A DNA stretch of 64,000 nt from Pseudomonas extremaustralis. Its GTDB lineage: Bacteria; Pseudomonadota; Gammaproteobacteria; Pseudomonadales; Pseudomonadaceae. Under the pieces are notes generated by a model, which had not been told where the DNA came from, ran no database searches, and saw only the letters and a list, made by a program, of their open reading frames with translations. Location of the stretch: the NCBI RefSeq assembly GCF_900102035.1, contig NZ_LT629689.1, positions 3,270,001-3,334,000 of the forward strand, written 5' to 3'. Of the stretch, positions 1 to 7,897 are shown in pieces; positions within the stretch are counted from its first letter, which is position 1; every line of letters starts with the position of its first letter. Both the position numbers and the translations under genes were made by a program.

Positions 1-500
1 ACGTTGCGGTCGACGATGGCCATTTTCACGTGGCGGGTTTCGTCGGTGATGATGCAGAAGCGGGTCATCTCGCTGGCGGTGCCGGCGGTGGTGTTGATAG
101 CCACCAGGGGCAGTTGCGGCTTGCTCGATTGGTCGACGCCTTCATAGTCGCCGATGTGCCCGCCGTTGGTGGCGCACAGCGCGATACCCTTGGCACAGTC
201 ATGAGGCGAACCGCCGCCCAGGGACACGACAAAATCACAGGCGCTCTGCTTGAGCAGTGCCAGGCCTTTCTCGACGTTTTCCACATTCGGGTTGGGCTTG
301 GCGCCGTCGTAGATCACCGAGTCGATGTCCTGCATCGCCAGTTTCTCGGCGATCATACTGGCCACGCCCGCCTTGGCCATGCCGGCGTCGGTGACGATCA
401 GGGCCTTGCGAAAACCGTAGTTGCGAATGGCGACCATCGCTTCGTCGAGGCAGTCGGTGCCCATGATGTTAACGGCGGGAATGAAGAAGGTACTGCTCAT
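1..500 (-). CDS. Iron-containing alcohol dehydrogenase, N-terminal part (cut by window start)
   Basis: The reverse strand reads from an ATG at 500 without a stop to the window edge (about 166 residues): [14 protein letters not shown] then a Rossmann-like half with [25 protein letters not shown] and the glycine-rich [15 protein letters not shown] motif, followed by [19 protein letters not shown]. These are hallmarks of group III Fe-dependent alcohol dehydrogenases (YiaY/ErcA type), cytosolic NAD-dependent enzymes interconverting primary alcohols and aldehydes. The metal-binding histidines lie in the missing C-terminal half. A perfect ANR/FNR box sits about 60 bp upstream, suggesting induction under low oxygen. 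The substrate cannot be told from this part. Confidence 0.93.
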   Translation of the reverse strand, partial: MSSTFFIPAVNIMGTDCLDEAMVAIRNYGFRKALIVTDAGMAKAGVASMIAEKLAMQDIDSVIYDGAKPNPNVENVEKGLALLKQSACDFVVSLGGGSPHDCAKGIALCATNGGHIGDYEGVDQSSKPQLPLVAINTTAGTASEMTRFCIITDETRHVKMAIVDRN

Positions 501-556
501 GAAAAATCCTCGGAGGCGTTATGTCGACAGCATCCACCTGCATCGCTTGATCCGTC

Positions 557-570
557 TTGATCAGGATCAA
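557..570. promoter_or_regulatory. ANR/FNR box between adh and the DUF4917 gene
   Basis: TTGATCAGGATCAA is an exact match to the ANR/FNR consensus TTGAT-N4-ATCAA. Its centre is 63 bp upstream of the dehydrogenase ATG (minus strand) and 60 bp upstream of the DUF4917 ATG (plus strand). A class II activator position (-41.5) would put the dehydrogenase start site about 22 bp before its ATG. Which side it serves, or both, is inference. Confidence 0.75.
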
Positions 571-623
571 GCCACGCCCGTGATAAAGTCATCCCCCAGC
601 CGATTTCGAGTAGACCCGCCGCA

Positions 624-1640
624 ATGAAGGATTTCCAGGATATTGACGCCCACCTTGAAGACTGGAGCGCACTGCGCAGCGGCATCGCCTTCAGCGCGAT
701 TCTGATCGGCAACGGCGCCAGCCGGGCGATTTGGGAAGACTTTGCCTACGACTCGCTGTTCGAAAACGCACGCACCGTCGAAGAAAAACCCCTCAGCCAA
801 TCTGAACTCAGCGTGTTCGACGCCCTACAGACCCGCAGCTTCGAGCAGGCCCTCGGTGCGCTGAAGACCACCAGCCGGGTCAACAAGGCCCTGGCCGTCA
901 GCTCGGCGGCGCCGCGCAATCGCTACTACGCGATCAAGGAAGCGCTGATCAATACCATCCACACCGTGCACATCCCCTGGCGCCTGGTGCAGCCGTCGAC
1001 GCTGGCGACGATCAATGCCGAGCTGGCCCGGTACGCCACGGTATTCACCACCAATTACGACCTGCTCAACTACTGGGCGATCCTGCACACGCCCGGCATC
1101 GACGACCTGTTCCGCAGCGCCGACGCCAGCTTCGACCTGCGCAACACACGCACCGAGGCCACGCGCATCCTCTACCTGCACGGCGGCCTGCACCTGGTGC
1201 GCAACCTGGACGGCACCGCGCGTAAATTGCCGAGCACCGACAGCACCCTGCTCAGCAGTTTCGCGATCAACAACACGATCAAGACCCTGGACGATGTGCC
1301 GCTGTTCGTCAGCGAAGGCAAGGTGGAGGAAAAGCTCAAGACCATCCGCAGCTCGGATTACCTGTCGTTCTGCTATGAGCAGTTGCTGACCCATCAAGGC
1401 GCGCTGTGCCTCTTCGGCCATGACCTGGGCACGCAGGACAGGCACTTGGTGGACGCGATTCGCCAGGCCAGGCCGTCAACCCTGGCGATCTCGGTATCGG
1501 GCCGCAGCGACGGTTTCATTCGCCAGCAGAAACGCCGCTATTCAGAGCTGTTCGATGGCAGCGGCGTGGTGCTGAAGTTTTTTGCGGCGCGCACCCATCC
1601 CCTGGGTAATCCGGCGCTGTCGGTGCCGGTCGAACATTGA
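624..1640 (+). CDS. DUF4917 family protein with SIR2-like motifs
   Basis: 338 aa, no signal peptide or membrane segment. Motif order resembles SIR2-like (NAD-binding) domains: LIGNGASRAIW at residues 27-37 near the N-terminus, VFTTNYDLLNYW at 140-151, LYLHGGLHLV at 183-192 and LCLFGHDLGTQDRHLVDAI at 261-279 (compare the TNYD, LHG and iGhSl.D.H signatures of SIR2_2 domains). I recognise the overall protein as DUF4917, a family without an assigned function. It is a single gene, divergent from the Fe-alcohol dehydrogenase and 12 bp from a convergent regulator. SIR2-like domains often hydrolyse NAD or ADP-ribose and some act in phage defence, but nothing here proves catalysis. Confidence 0.8.
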   Translation: MKDFQDIDAHLEDWSALRSGIAFSAILIGNGASRAIWEDFAYDSLFENARTVEEKPLSQSELSVFDALQTRSFEQALGALKTTSRVNKALAVSSAAPRNRYYAIKEALINTIHTVHIPWRLVQPSTLATINAELARYATVFTTNYDLLNYWAILHTPGIDDLFRSADASFDLRNTRTEATRILYLHGGLHLVRNLDGTARKLPSTDSTLLSSFAINNTIKTLDDVPLFVSEGKVEEKLKTIRSSDYLSFCYEQLLTHQGALCLFGHDLGTQDRHLVDAIRQARPSTLAISVSGRSDGFIRQQKRRYSELFDGSGVVLKFFAARTHPLGNPALSVPVEH

Positions 1641-1652
1641 CGGCATTCGCGG

Positions 1653-2180
1653 TCATTCTTCCGAGCTGTGTACCACCACTAACAGCTGCGCCTGCACCGA
1701 CCCTACCGAACGCAACCGATGGGGCTTCTGCGCATTGAAGTACAGCGCATCTCCGCGTTCCAGAGTCACCCGCTCAGTCATGAAATCCACTTCCACCTGG
1801 CCTTCATGCACGAACAGGAATTCCTCCCCCACGTGTTCCTTGAAGGTCTTGTCGGTGAACTCCGTCGGCGGGTAGATGATGAACGGCAGCAGGCTGCGCT
1901 CGCTGACTTGATGGGCGAGCACCGCATAGCCGGATGGGGTACCGGGCCGCTCGTGGCTGCGCACCAGGCTGTAGCTGTCCAGGCTGACGCGCTCTTCGCT
2001 GAACAGTTCCTCGACCTTCACGTTCAACGCCTTGGCCAGTTTCAGCGCGGCGGCGATCGACGGCGTGTTGAGCCCGCGCTCGACCTTGGACAGATAACTC
2101 TTGGTCATCCCGGACTTTTCCGCCAGGGCCTCCAATGTCACGCCAAGTTTTTTTCTCAATAATTTCAAACGGATAGACAT
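1653..2180 (-). CDS. XRE-family regulator with C-terminal cupin domain
   Basis: 175 aa. Residues 5-60 form an HTH_3 domain (LRKKLGVTLEALAEKSGMTKSYLSKVERG), and residues about 95-172 a cupin_2 barrel (EEFLFVHEGQVEVDF, GDALYFNAQKPHRLRSVG). This architecture (PuuR/SutR type) is used by regulators that sense a small catabolic ligand in the cupin. The gene is divergent from a class II aldolase / DapA-like pair, and a perfect palindrome lies in the shared 160-bp gap, so it probably regulates that pair and itself. The ligand is unknown. Confidence 0.9.
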   Translation of the reverse strand: MSIRLKLLRKKLGVTLEALAEKSGMTKSYLSKVERGLNTPSIAAALKLAKALNVKVEELFSEERVSLDSYSLVRSHERPGTPSGYAVLAHQVSERSLLPFIIYPPTEFTDKTFKEHVGEEFLFVHEGQVEVDFMTERVTLERGDALYFNAQKPHRLRSVGSVQAQLLVVVHSSEE

Positions 2181-2226
2181 GTTCCGCGGTTAATCCAGAC
2201 AGGAAGCGATGAGTTGTGCTTGCTAA

Positions 2227-2260
2227 TGACACAAAGTGTCATATAGCATAATTAGTGTCA
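2227..2260. promoter_or_regulatory. Candidate operator of the XRE-cupin regulator
   Basis: A perfect 15-bp palindrome TGACACAAAGTGTCA (2227-2241) is followed by a third half-site AGTGTCA at 2254-2260, in an AT-rich stretch (ATATAGCATAATT) that can hold the -10 elements of both divergent genes. It lies 47 bp from the regulator ATG. Binding by this regulator is inferred from position. Confidence 0.6.
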
Positions 2261-2340
2261 TTTGCGTTCACCCAACGACCTTGCGAGCAGCGGGAGATCA
2301 GCAAATCCGACGTCCATTGAATCACCCAAAGGACACCGAT

Positions 2341-3123
2341 ATGGCCAAGACATTAGCACTCCCCAAAGACCAACTGGTCAAGCAAGCGCTGATCCAGATG
2401 CAAAACACCCTGGCGGATAATACGTGGACCGTGCGGCAAAAGCTGGCGCTGACCTGCCGCATCCTGTTCGAGAACGGCCATGACTCCGGACTCGCCGGGC
2501 AAATCACCGCGCGCGGGGCTCAACCCGGCACGTATTACACCCAGCAACTGGGCCTGGGTTTCGATGAGATCACCGCCAGCAACCTGCTGCTGGTCAACGA
2601 GGATCTGGAGGTACTGGAAGGCCATGGCATCCCCAACCCGGCCAACCGTTTTCACAGCTGGGTGTACCGGGGGCGGCCGGATGTGAACTGCATCATTCAT
2701 ACGCACCCCACGCATGTCGCTGCGCTGTCGATGCTGGAAGTGCCGCTGCAGGTGTCCCACATGGACCTCTGCCCGCTGTACGAAGACTGCGCGTTCCTGG
2801 AAGCCTGGCCGGGGGTGCCGGTGGGCAATGAAGAAGGCGAAATCATCACCACGGCCCTGGGCGACAAGCGCGCGATCCTGCTCTCGCACCACGGCCAGTT
2901 GTCGACCGGTGCCAGTGTCGAGGAAGCCTGCGTGATCGCACAGTTGATCGAACGTGCGGCCAAGTTGCAGTTGCTGGCCATGGCGGCCGGGACGATCAAG
3001 CCGATCCTGCCGCAACTGGGCCGCGAAGCCCATGACTGGATTTCCCGACCCAAGCGCCATGGCGCCGCGTTCGATTACTACGTCCGCCAGAACCTGCGCC
3101 AACACGCCGATTGCCTGAGCTGA
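2341..3123 (+). CDS. Class II aldolase/adducin family protein
   Basis: 260 aa from the ATG at 2341, preceded by AAAGGA; an upstream extension in frame lacks family similarity. The aldolase_II fold carries the metal-binding IIHTHPTHVAAL (His120, His122) and a third histidine in LLSHHGQLSTG (about 183-184). Such proteins are Zn-dependent aldolases, epimerases or decarboxylases of sugar phosphates and 2-keto-3-deoxy acids; many subfamily members have other or unknown roles. It is followed 28 bp later by a DapA-like lyase and is probably co-transcribed with it under the divergent XRE-cupin regulator. The substrate is not assignable. Confidence 0.9.
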   Translation: MAKTLALPKDQLVKQALIQMQNTLADNTWTVRQKLALTCRILFENGHDSGLAGQITARGAQPGTYYTQQLGLGFDEITASNLLLVNEDLEVLEGHGIPNPANRFHSWVYRGRPDVNCIIHTHPTHVAALSMLEVPLQVSHMDLCPLYEDCAFLEAWPGVPVGNEEGEIITTALGDKRAILLSHHGQLSTGASVEEACVIAQLIERAAKLQLLAMAAGTIKPILPQLGREAHDWISRPKRHGAAFDYYVRQNLRQHADCLS

Positions 3124-3151
3124 TCCACCCTTTTCCGACAGGAGACTTTCC

Positions 3152-4024
3152 ATGCCAACCCCCAACATTCACGGCATCATCGGCTACACCATCACGCCAT
3201 TCAGCGCCGACGGCCAGCGCGTGGACCTCGACGCCCTGGGCCGCTCCATCGACCGTTTGATCGACAGCGGTGTGCACGCCATCGCACCACTGGGCAGTAC
3301 CGGCGAAGGTGCTTACTTGAGCGATGCCGAGTGGGATGACGTCAGCGCCTACAGCCTGGAGAAAGTCGGCAAACGGGTGCCGACCATTGTCAGCGTGTCC
3401 GACCTGACCACCGCCAAAGCCGTGCGCCGCGCACGTTACGCCGAAGCCCATGGCGCCGACGCGGTGATGGTGCTGCCGGCGTCTTACTGGAAGCTCAGCG
3501 AGGCCGAGATACTCGCCCACTACGCAGCCATCGGCGACAGCATCGGTGTGCCGATCATGCTCTACAACAACCCGGCTACCAGCGGCACGGACATGTCGGT
3601 GGACCTGATCCTACGCATCGTCAAGCACGTGGAAAACGTGACGATGGTCAAAGAAAGCACTGGGGATATTCAACGCATGCACCAATTACGGCGCCACAGC
3701 GATGTGCCGTTCTACAACGGCTGCAACCCGCTGGCACTGGAAGCATTCGCGGCCGGGGCGAAGGGGTGGTGCACGGCGGCGCCGAACCTGATCCCGCAGC
3801 TCAACCTGGATTTGTACGAGGCGGCGCTGGCCAATGATCTGACCCTGGCGCGCGAACTGTTCTATCGCCAGTTGCCGTTGCTGGAATTCATCCTCAAGGG
3901 CGGGTTGCCGGCGACGATCAAGGCCGGGTTGCGTCTGACCGGGTTGGAGGTGGGCGATCCAAGGTTGCCGGTTTTTCCGTTGGGTGACGCCGGGATCGAG
4001 CAACTGAAGACACTGCTGCAGTAG
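3152..4024 (+). CDS. Dihydrodipicolinate synthase / N-acetylneuraminate lyase family protein
   Basis: 290 aa TIM-barrel class I aldolase. GSTGEG near residue 50, the catalytic-site tyrosine in MLYNNPATSG (Tyr138) and the Schiff-base lysine in VTMVKESTGD (Lys167) are all present, so the enzyme should be active in pyruvate-type aldol condensation or cleavage. It has a good Shine-Dalgarno (CAGGAGA) before ATG 3152. It is unlikely to be the housekeeping DapA, because it sits in a two-gene catabolic-looking unit with a class II aldolase and a ligand-sensing regulator. A role in degrading a keto acid or hydroxyproline-like compound is possible, unproven. Confidence 0.9.
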   Translation: MPTPNIHGIIGYTITPFSADGQRVDLDALGRSIDRLIDSGVHAIAPLGSTGEGAYLSDAEWDDVSAYSLEKVGKRVPTIVSVSDLTTAKAVRRARYAEAHGADAVMVLPASYWKLSEAEILAHYAAIGDSIGVPIMLYNNPATSGTDMSVDLILRIVKHVENVTMVKESTGDIQRMHQLRRHSDVPFYNGCNPLALEAFAAGAKGWCTAAPNLIPQLNLDLYEAALANDLTLARELFYRQLPLLEFILKGGLPATIKAGLRLTGLEVGDPRLPVFPLGDAGIEQLKTLLQ

Positions 4025-4037
4025 CACGATGATCGAA

Positions 4038-4184
4038 TGTGGGAGGGGGCTTGCGCCCTCCCACAATTGACTGCATTCCATTGTTGGATCGGTGAGGTTA
4101 GTGGCATTTGCTGGAGATTGCCAAACCCACAAACGCCTGCCTGAGCACGCTCAAAAAATGTGGGAGGGGGCTTGCTCCCGATGG
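4038..4184. repeat. Two REP copies of the GTGGGAGGGGGCTTGC family
   Basis: 4038-4065 is a near-perfect stem (TGTGGGAGGG / CCCTCCCACA) just after the lyase stop codon, and 4159-4184 carries GTGGGAGGGGGCTTGCTCCC followed by GATGG. The same core recurs at 6437, 6501, 59354 and 59419. The first stem may also stop transcription of the upstream operon, though it lacks a long T run. Confidence 0.85.
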
Positions 4185-4250
4185 CAACGCCCCTCACCTT
4201 CCTGACACCCCGCTCGACATCATTTGCACCTTGCTACAGCGTGCTTGATC

Positions 4251-4355
4251 AACAAGGCGTTGAAAGAAGTCCTCGCCGAACGCTCGCTCCGCTGGCAAGA
4301 AGCCCCTATGCTGCACCGCTATGAAGGCCCGAGCCAGACGCACATCGCCAGCGAC
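4251..4355 (+). pseudogene. Remnant of an ECF sigma factor (region 4)
   Basis: Frame +3 upstream of fecR reads NKALKEVLAERSLRWQEAP then MLHRYEGPSQTHIASD. This closely resembles the start of sigma region 4 in iron-starvation ECF sigma factors, where a family pattern like AL..LPER.RQ.F.LHRYEG.SQ..IA is usual. No start codon, region 2 or recognition helix survives, and the match ends at about 4355. The FecI-FecR gene order places a sigma gene exactly here, 35 bp before fecR, so I read this as a decayed fecI-like gene. Inference from pattern only. Confidence 0.5.
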
Positions 4356-4389
4356 GCCTTCAACCCGAACCCGGCATGGAGCAGCCAGA

Positions 4390-5358
4390 ATGAACCGCCT
4401 GAGCGACATCGACGCCCTGGAGATCGAGGAGAGCGACGCCATCGATGCCCAAGCCGCCAGTTGGTTTGCCCGCAACCGCAGCGACACGGCCCGCGCCGAC
4501 CGCAAGGCCTTTGCCGAGTGGCAAGCGGTGCCGGCCCACGCCCGCGCCTATGCCGAGTTCGAACAACTGTGGGCCGACCTGGCCCAATTGCAGCAACTGA
4601 ATAAACCCGTGGCGCTGCCCAAGCGCAAACCGTCGGTGTGGCGCCCAGCCCTGGCCGTGGCCGCCGCGTTGCTGTGTGCGGTGCTGACCACGCCCGTGGG
4701 TGCGCCCCGCGAGCTGTATCACACCCAGGTGGCCGCCCACGTCAAGGGCATGCGCACGCTGCACCTGCCCGACGGCAGCACGCTGTATGTGAACGCCCAT
4801 TCCCGCCTGCGCGTGGATTTCACCGCGTACCAGCGCATCGTGCATCTGGACAAGGGCCAGGTGTATATCGAAGTGGCCGCCGACAAGGAACGACCACTGT
4901 TCGTGCAGGCGGGCGAAGCCAATGTGCGGGTGGTCGGCACCGGCTTCGATGTGCGGCGCAGCCAGCAGCAACTGGTGGTCAGCGTCGCCCATGGCCAAGT
5001 GGCGTTCGAGCCGGGCCCAAGAAGCCCGGTGGCCCTGCTCGGCGCCCAGCAACGCGCCAGCTACAACTACGCCAAGGGCACCTTGCAGCAGCAAACCCTC
5101 ATCGACGAAGAAGTGGCCGACTGGCGCAGCGGAAACCTGGCATTTCGCAACCGCGACCTGGCCAGCCTGATCGACGAACTGAGCCTGTACCGGCCCCAGG
5201 CCCCGTTGCAGGTGAGCAGCGCGGTGGCGCAACTGAAAGTCTCGGGCAATCTGGATGTGAACGACCCCGACGCCCTGCTCAACGCCCTGCCCGCCCTGCT
5301 GCCGGTGAAAACCGTGGCCTCGGCCGACGGCATCATCAGGATCGAACCTCGCGAATGA
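4390..5358 (+). CDS. FecR-family anti-sigma / signal transducer, orphan
   Basis: 322 aa from ATG 4390. An N-terminal DUF4880 segment (residues 8-60: AASWFARNRSDTARADRKAFAEWQAVPAHARAYAEFEQLW), one inner-membrane helix (about 80-100), a periplasmic FecR domain (about 105-205: LHLPDGSTLYVNAHSRLRVDF) and a C-terminal DUF4974-like part (LDVNDPDALLNALPALLPV). FecR proteins relay the state of a TonB-dependent receptor to an ECF sigma factor. Neither an intact sigma gene nor a receptor is adjacent; only a sigma remnant precedes it. It may serve a distant sigma factor or be on the way to loss, although its frame is intact. Confidence 0.85.
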   Translation: MNRLSDIDALEIEESDAIDAQAASWFARNRSDTARADRKAFAEWQAVPAHARAYAEFEQLWADLAQLQQLNKPVALPKRKPSVWRPALAVAAALLCAVLTTPVGAPRELYHTQVAAHVKGMRTLHLPDGSTLYVNAHSRLRVDFTAYQRIVHLDKGQVYIEVAADKERPLFVQAGEANVRVVGTGFDVRRSQQQLVVSVAHGQVAFEPGPRSPVALLGAQQRASYNYAKGTLQQQTLIDEEVADWRSGNLAFRNRDLASLIDELSLYRPQAPLQVSSAVAQLKVSGNLDVNDPDALLNALPALLPVKTVASADGIIRIEPRE

Positions 5359-5534
5359 TCTGCGAGGCCCAGACGCGAGTGTCCTGATCCCCTCATTCCC
5401 TGAGCGATTTTTCGCCAGTCAGCTCGCGCCTGCAAACTGTACGGATAAATCCGCACCCAGCTGTAGGCCCGCGTTTGGCGGGGGTTGTGGCTAGATGGGT
5501 TTCCCTTGAAACCTTCTAGTTGTCGGTCCCCATC

Positions 5535-6434
5535 ATGAGTTCGCGCGAAAACACCGGCATGGCCCTCGGCCTGCTGGGCGTCATCATCTTCAGCCTGACC
5601 CTGCCCTTCACCCGCATCGTGGTGCAGGAAATCCATCCGTTACTCAACGGCCTGGGTCGCGCGTTGTTCGCGGCGATCCCGGCGGCGGCGCTGTTGCTGT
5701 GGCGCCGCGAGCGCTGGCCCAGCTGGCGCCAGGTGCGCGGGCTGGGCCTGGTGATCGCCGGGGTGATCCTCGGTTTTCCGGTGCTGTCGGCCTGGGCCAT
5801 GCAGACCCTGCCGGCGTCCCATGGCGCGCTGGTCAACGGCCTGCAACCGCTGTGTGTGGCGCTGTATGCGGCGTGGCTGTCCCATGAACGGCCATCCAAA
5901 GCCTTCTGGGCCTGCGCCGCGTTGGGCAGTGGGTTGGTGCTCGGATATGCGCTGATCACCGGCGCCGGCAGTATCCAGGCGGGCGATCTGTTGATGCTCG
6001 GTGCGATTGCCGTCGGTGGCCTGGGGTATGCCGAAGGCGGGCGACTGGCCAAGGAGATGGGCGGCTGGCAAGTGATCTGCTGGGCGCTGGTGCTGTCCAC
6101 GCCGGTGTTGATCGGCCCGGTGTGGTACCTGGCGGCGCAGCATCAAGGCGCGATCTCCATGCGCACCTGGTGGGCGTTCGGCTATGTGTCGCTGTTCTCG
6201 CAGTTCCTCGGATTCTTTGCCTGGTATGCCGGCCTGGCCATGGGCGGCATCGCGCGGGTCAGCCAGATTCAACTGCTGCAGATCTTCTTCACCATCGCGT
6301 TTTCGGCGTTGTTCTTTGGCGAACACATCGAGCCGATCACCTGGCTGTTTGCATGCGGGGTAATCATCACGGTGATGCTGGGGCGCAAGACTGCGGTGCA
6401 GGCTGCGCCCATCTCGAAGGCCAATGCGATTTAA
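5535..6434 (+). CDS. EamA/DMT-family transporter
   Basis: 299 aa with about ten hydrophobic helices in two EamA repeats (first from LGLLGVIIFSLTLPFTRIVV, second from GDLLMLGAIAVGGLGYAEGG). Members of this drug/metabolite transporter family usually export amino acids or other metabolites across the inner membrane. ATG 5535 is chosen over an in-frame TTG five codons upstream; no strong Shine-Dalgarno distinguishes them. The 175-bp upstream gap shows no clear regulator site I can name, and no regulator gene is adjacent. Substrate unknown. Confidence 0.88.
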   Translation: MSSRENTGMALGLLGVIIFSLTLPFTRIVVQEIHPLLNGLGRALFAAIPAAALLLWRRERWPSWRQVRGLGLVIAGVILGFPVLSAWAMQTLPASHGALVNGLQPLCVALYAAWLSHERPSKAFWACAALGSGLVLGYALITGAGSIQAGDLLMLGAIAVGGLGYAEGGRLAKEMGGWQVICWALVLSTPVLIGPVWYLAAQHQGAISMRTWWAFGYVSLFSQFLGFFAWYAGLAMGGIARVSQIQLLQIFFTIAFSALFFGEHIEPITWLFACGVIITVMLGRKTAVQAAPISKANAI

Positions 6435-6436
6435 CG

Positions 6437-6523
6437 GTGGGAGGGGGCTTGCTCCCGATAGGGGCTTATCAGTCGATGCATATGTGACTGAACCGCCGCA
6501 ATCGGGAGCAAGCCCCCTCCCCC
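6437..6523. repeat. REPIN (two inverted REPs, GTGGGAGGGGG family)
   Basis: GTGGGAGGGGGCTTGCTCCC plus GAT at 6437-6459 is mirrored by ATC plus GGGAGCAAGCCCCCTCCC at 6500-6521, separated by a 40-bp spacer. It fills the gap between the convergent EamA and methyltransferase genes and may act as a bidirectional transcription barrier. Confidence 0.9.
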
Positions 6524-6536
6524 ATTGGCTTCGTGT

Positions 6537-7754
6537 TCAGCCGAGGTAGTCATCCTCGCGCAGCAAGGTTTCCAGGCAGTGCTCGGTGATGTGATAGAAG
6601 TCCTTGAGTTGCTGGATCTTGTCCAGTAACGGCGCGTTGTCCAGCGGCTCCGCACGCTTGACCGCGAGGATCATCTTGTTCTTGTTGGTGTGTTCCAGGG
6701 AGATGAACTCGAACACCTTGGTCTCATAGCCGCAGGCCTCGAGGAACAAGGCGCGCAGGCTGTCGGTGACCATTTCCGCCTGCTGGCCCAGGTGCAGGCC
6801 GTATTGCAGCATCGGTTTCAACAGCAGCGGGCTCTGGATCTGCAGGCGAATCTGTTTGTGGCAGCACGGCGAGCACATGATGATCGCCGCGCCGGAGCGG
6901 ATACCGGTGTGGATCGCATAATCGGTGGCCACATCGCAGGCATGCAGCGCGATCATCACGTCCAGTTCGCTCGGCGCCACGCTGCGCACGTCGCCGCATT
7001 TGAACGTCAGCCCCGGGTGTTCCAGGCGCGCGGCGGCGGCGTTGCACAAGGTCACCATGTCTTCACGCAGTTCGACGCCGGTGACTTCGGCTTCGACATT
7101 GAGGGTGTTGCGCAGGTAGTCGTGGATGGCGAAGGTCAAGTAGCCCTTGCCCGAGCCGAAGTCGGCGACGCGCATCGGCAGGTCCAGCCTCAGGGGCGAT
7201 GCGATCAGCGCATGGCTGAACACTTCGATGAACTTGTTGATCTGCTTCCATTTGCGCGACATCGACGGGATCAGCGCATGCTTGGCATCGGTCACGCCCA
7301 GGTCGACAAGGAACGGTCGGTTGAGGTCGAGGAAGCGATGCTTCTCGCGGTTATGCTCGGCCGAGGGCGCCTCGCGCAGTTGCTGCGGCTTGCTTTTGAA
7401 CAGCGAGCTTTTGTTCTTCTTGCTGTATTCCAACTGGGCTTCGTCGGTCAGCGCCAGCAAGTGTGCGTTCTTGAACGAAGCCGGCAGCAGCTCGGCAATC
7501 GCCGCCACGCCATCGGCCACGGGCAGGTTCTTGGTGATATCGCGGGTCTTGTAGCGGTAGACGAAGGACAGGCACGCCTGCTCCTTGACCGTCACCGGCT
7601 TGATGATCAGCCGTTGCAGCTCGACGTCCTCACCCACGTACTTGGCCAGCACCAACTTGATGAAGGCGCTGTGTGCGAGGCTGGTGTTCAGGAGTTCGAT
7701 GAACTGGGCGTGATGATCCGGCGCAAGGCTGGCAGGTTGAGCGGTGACGGACAT
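6537..7754 (-). CDS. SAM-dependent methyltransferase (METTL25-like, Methyltransf_32 type)
   Basis: 405 aa from ATG 7754 (a TTG two codons upstream is possible). The SAM-binding motif I is VADFGSGKGYLTFAIHDYL near residue 198, followed by VTGVELREDMV, and later MIALHACDVATDYAI and IIMCSPCCHKQIR. The HACD and CSPCCHK signatures are typical of the METTL25/RRNAD1-like group, thought to modify protein or RNA; the substrate of bacterial members is not established to my knowledge. The gene stands alone between a REPIN and a palindromic terminator-like element. A basic linker (EYSKKNKSSLFKSKPQQ) precedes the methyltransferase domain. Confidence 0.85.
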   Translation of the reverse strand: MSVTAQPASLAPDHHAQFIELLNTSLAHSAFIKLVLAKYVGEDVELQRLIIKPVTVKEQACLSFVYRYKTRDITKNLPVADGVAAIAELLPASFKNAHLLALTDEAQLEYSKKNKSSLFKSKPQQLREAPSAEHNREKHRFLDLNRPFLVDLGVTDAKHALIPSMSRKWKQINKFIEVFSHALIASPLRLDLPMRVADFGSGKGYLTFAIHDYLRNTLNVEAEVTGVELREDMVTLCNAAAARLEHPGLTFKCGDVRSVAPSELDVMIALHACDVATDYAIHTGIRSGAAIIMCSPCCHKQIRLQIQSPLLLKPMLQYGLHLGQQAEMVTDSLRALFLEACGYETKVFEFISLEHTNKNKMILAVKRAEPLDNAPLLDKIQQLKDFYHITEHCLETLLREDDYLG

Positions 7755-7847
7755 GAACAAAACGCCTCGGGCTGGGAATGCCGGGCATTTTAGGGGGGAT
7801 AGCCCACCAGGGCACGGAGTTATTTGACCAGTGGTCGGCGCCGATTC

Positions 7848-7880
7848 AAATGTGGGAGCAAATCCCCTCCCACATTTTTT
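7848..7880. terminator. REP-derived hairpin with T run
   Basis: AAATGTGGGAG (7848-7858) pairs with CTCCCACATTT (7867-7877), followed by TTT. The position, 18 bp past the stop of the minus-strand TPM gene at 7898 but oriented with its T run on the plus strand, and the shared TGTGGGAG core suggest a shortened REP that can also act as a terminator. Confidence 0.55.
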
Positions 7881-7897
7881 GCTCGGGGGAGCCTGGA

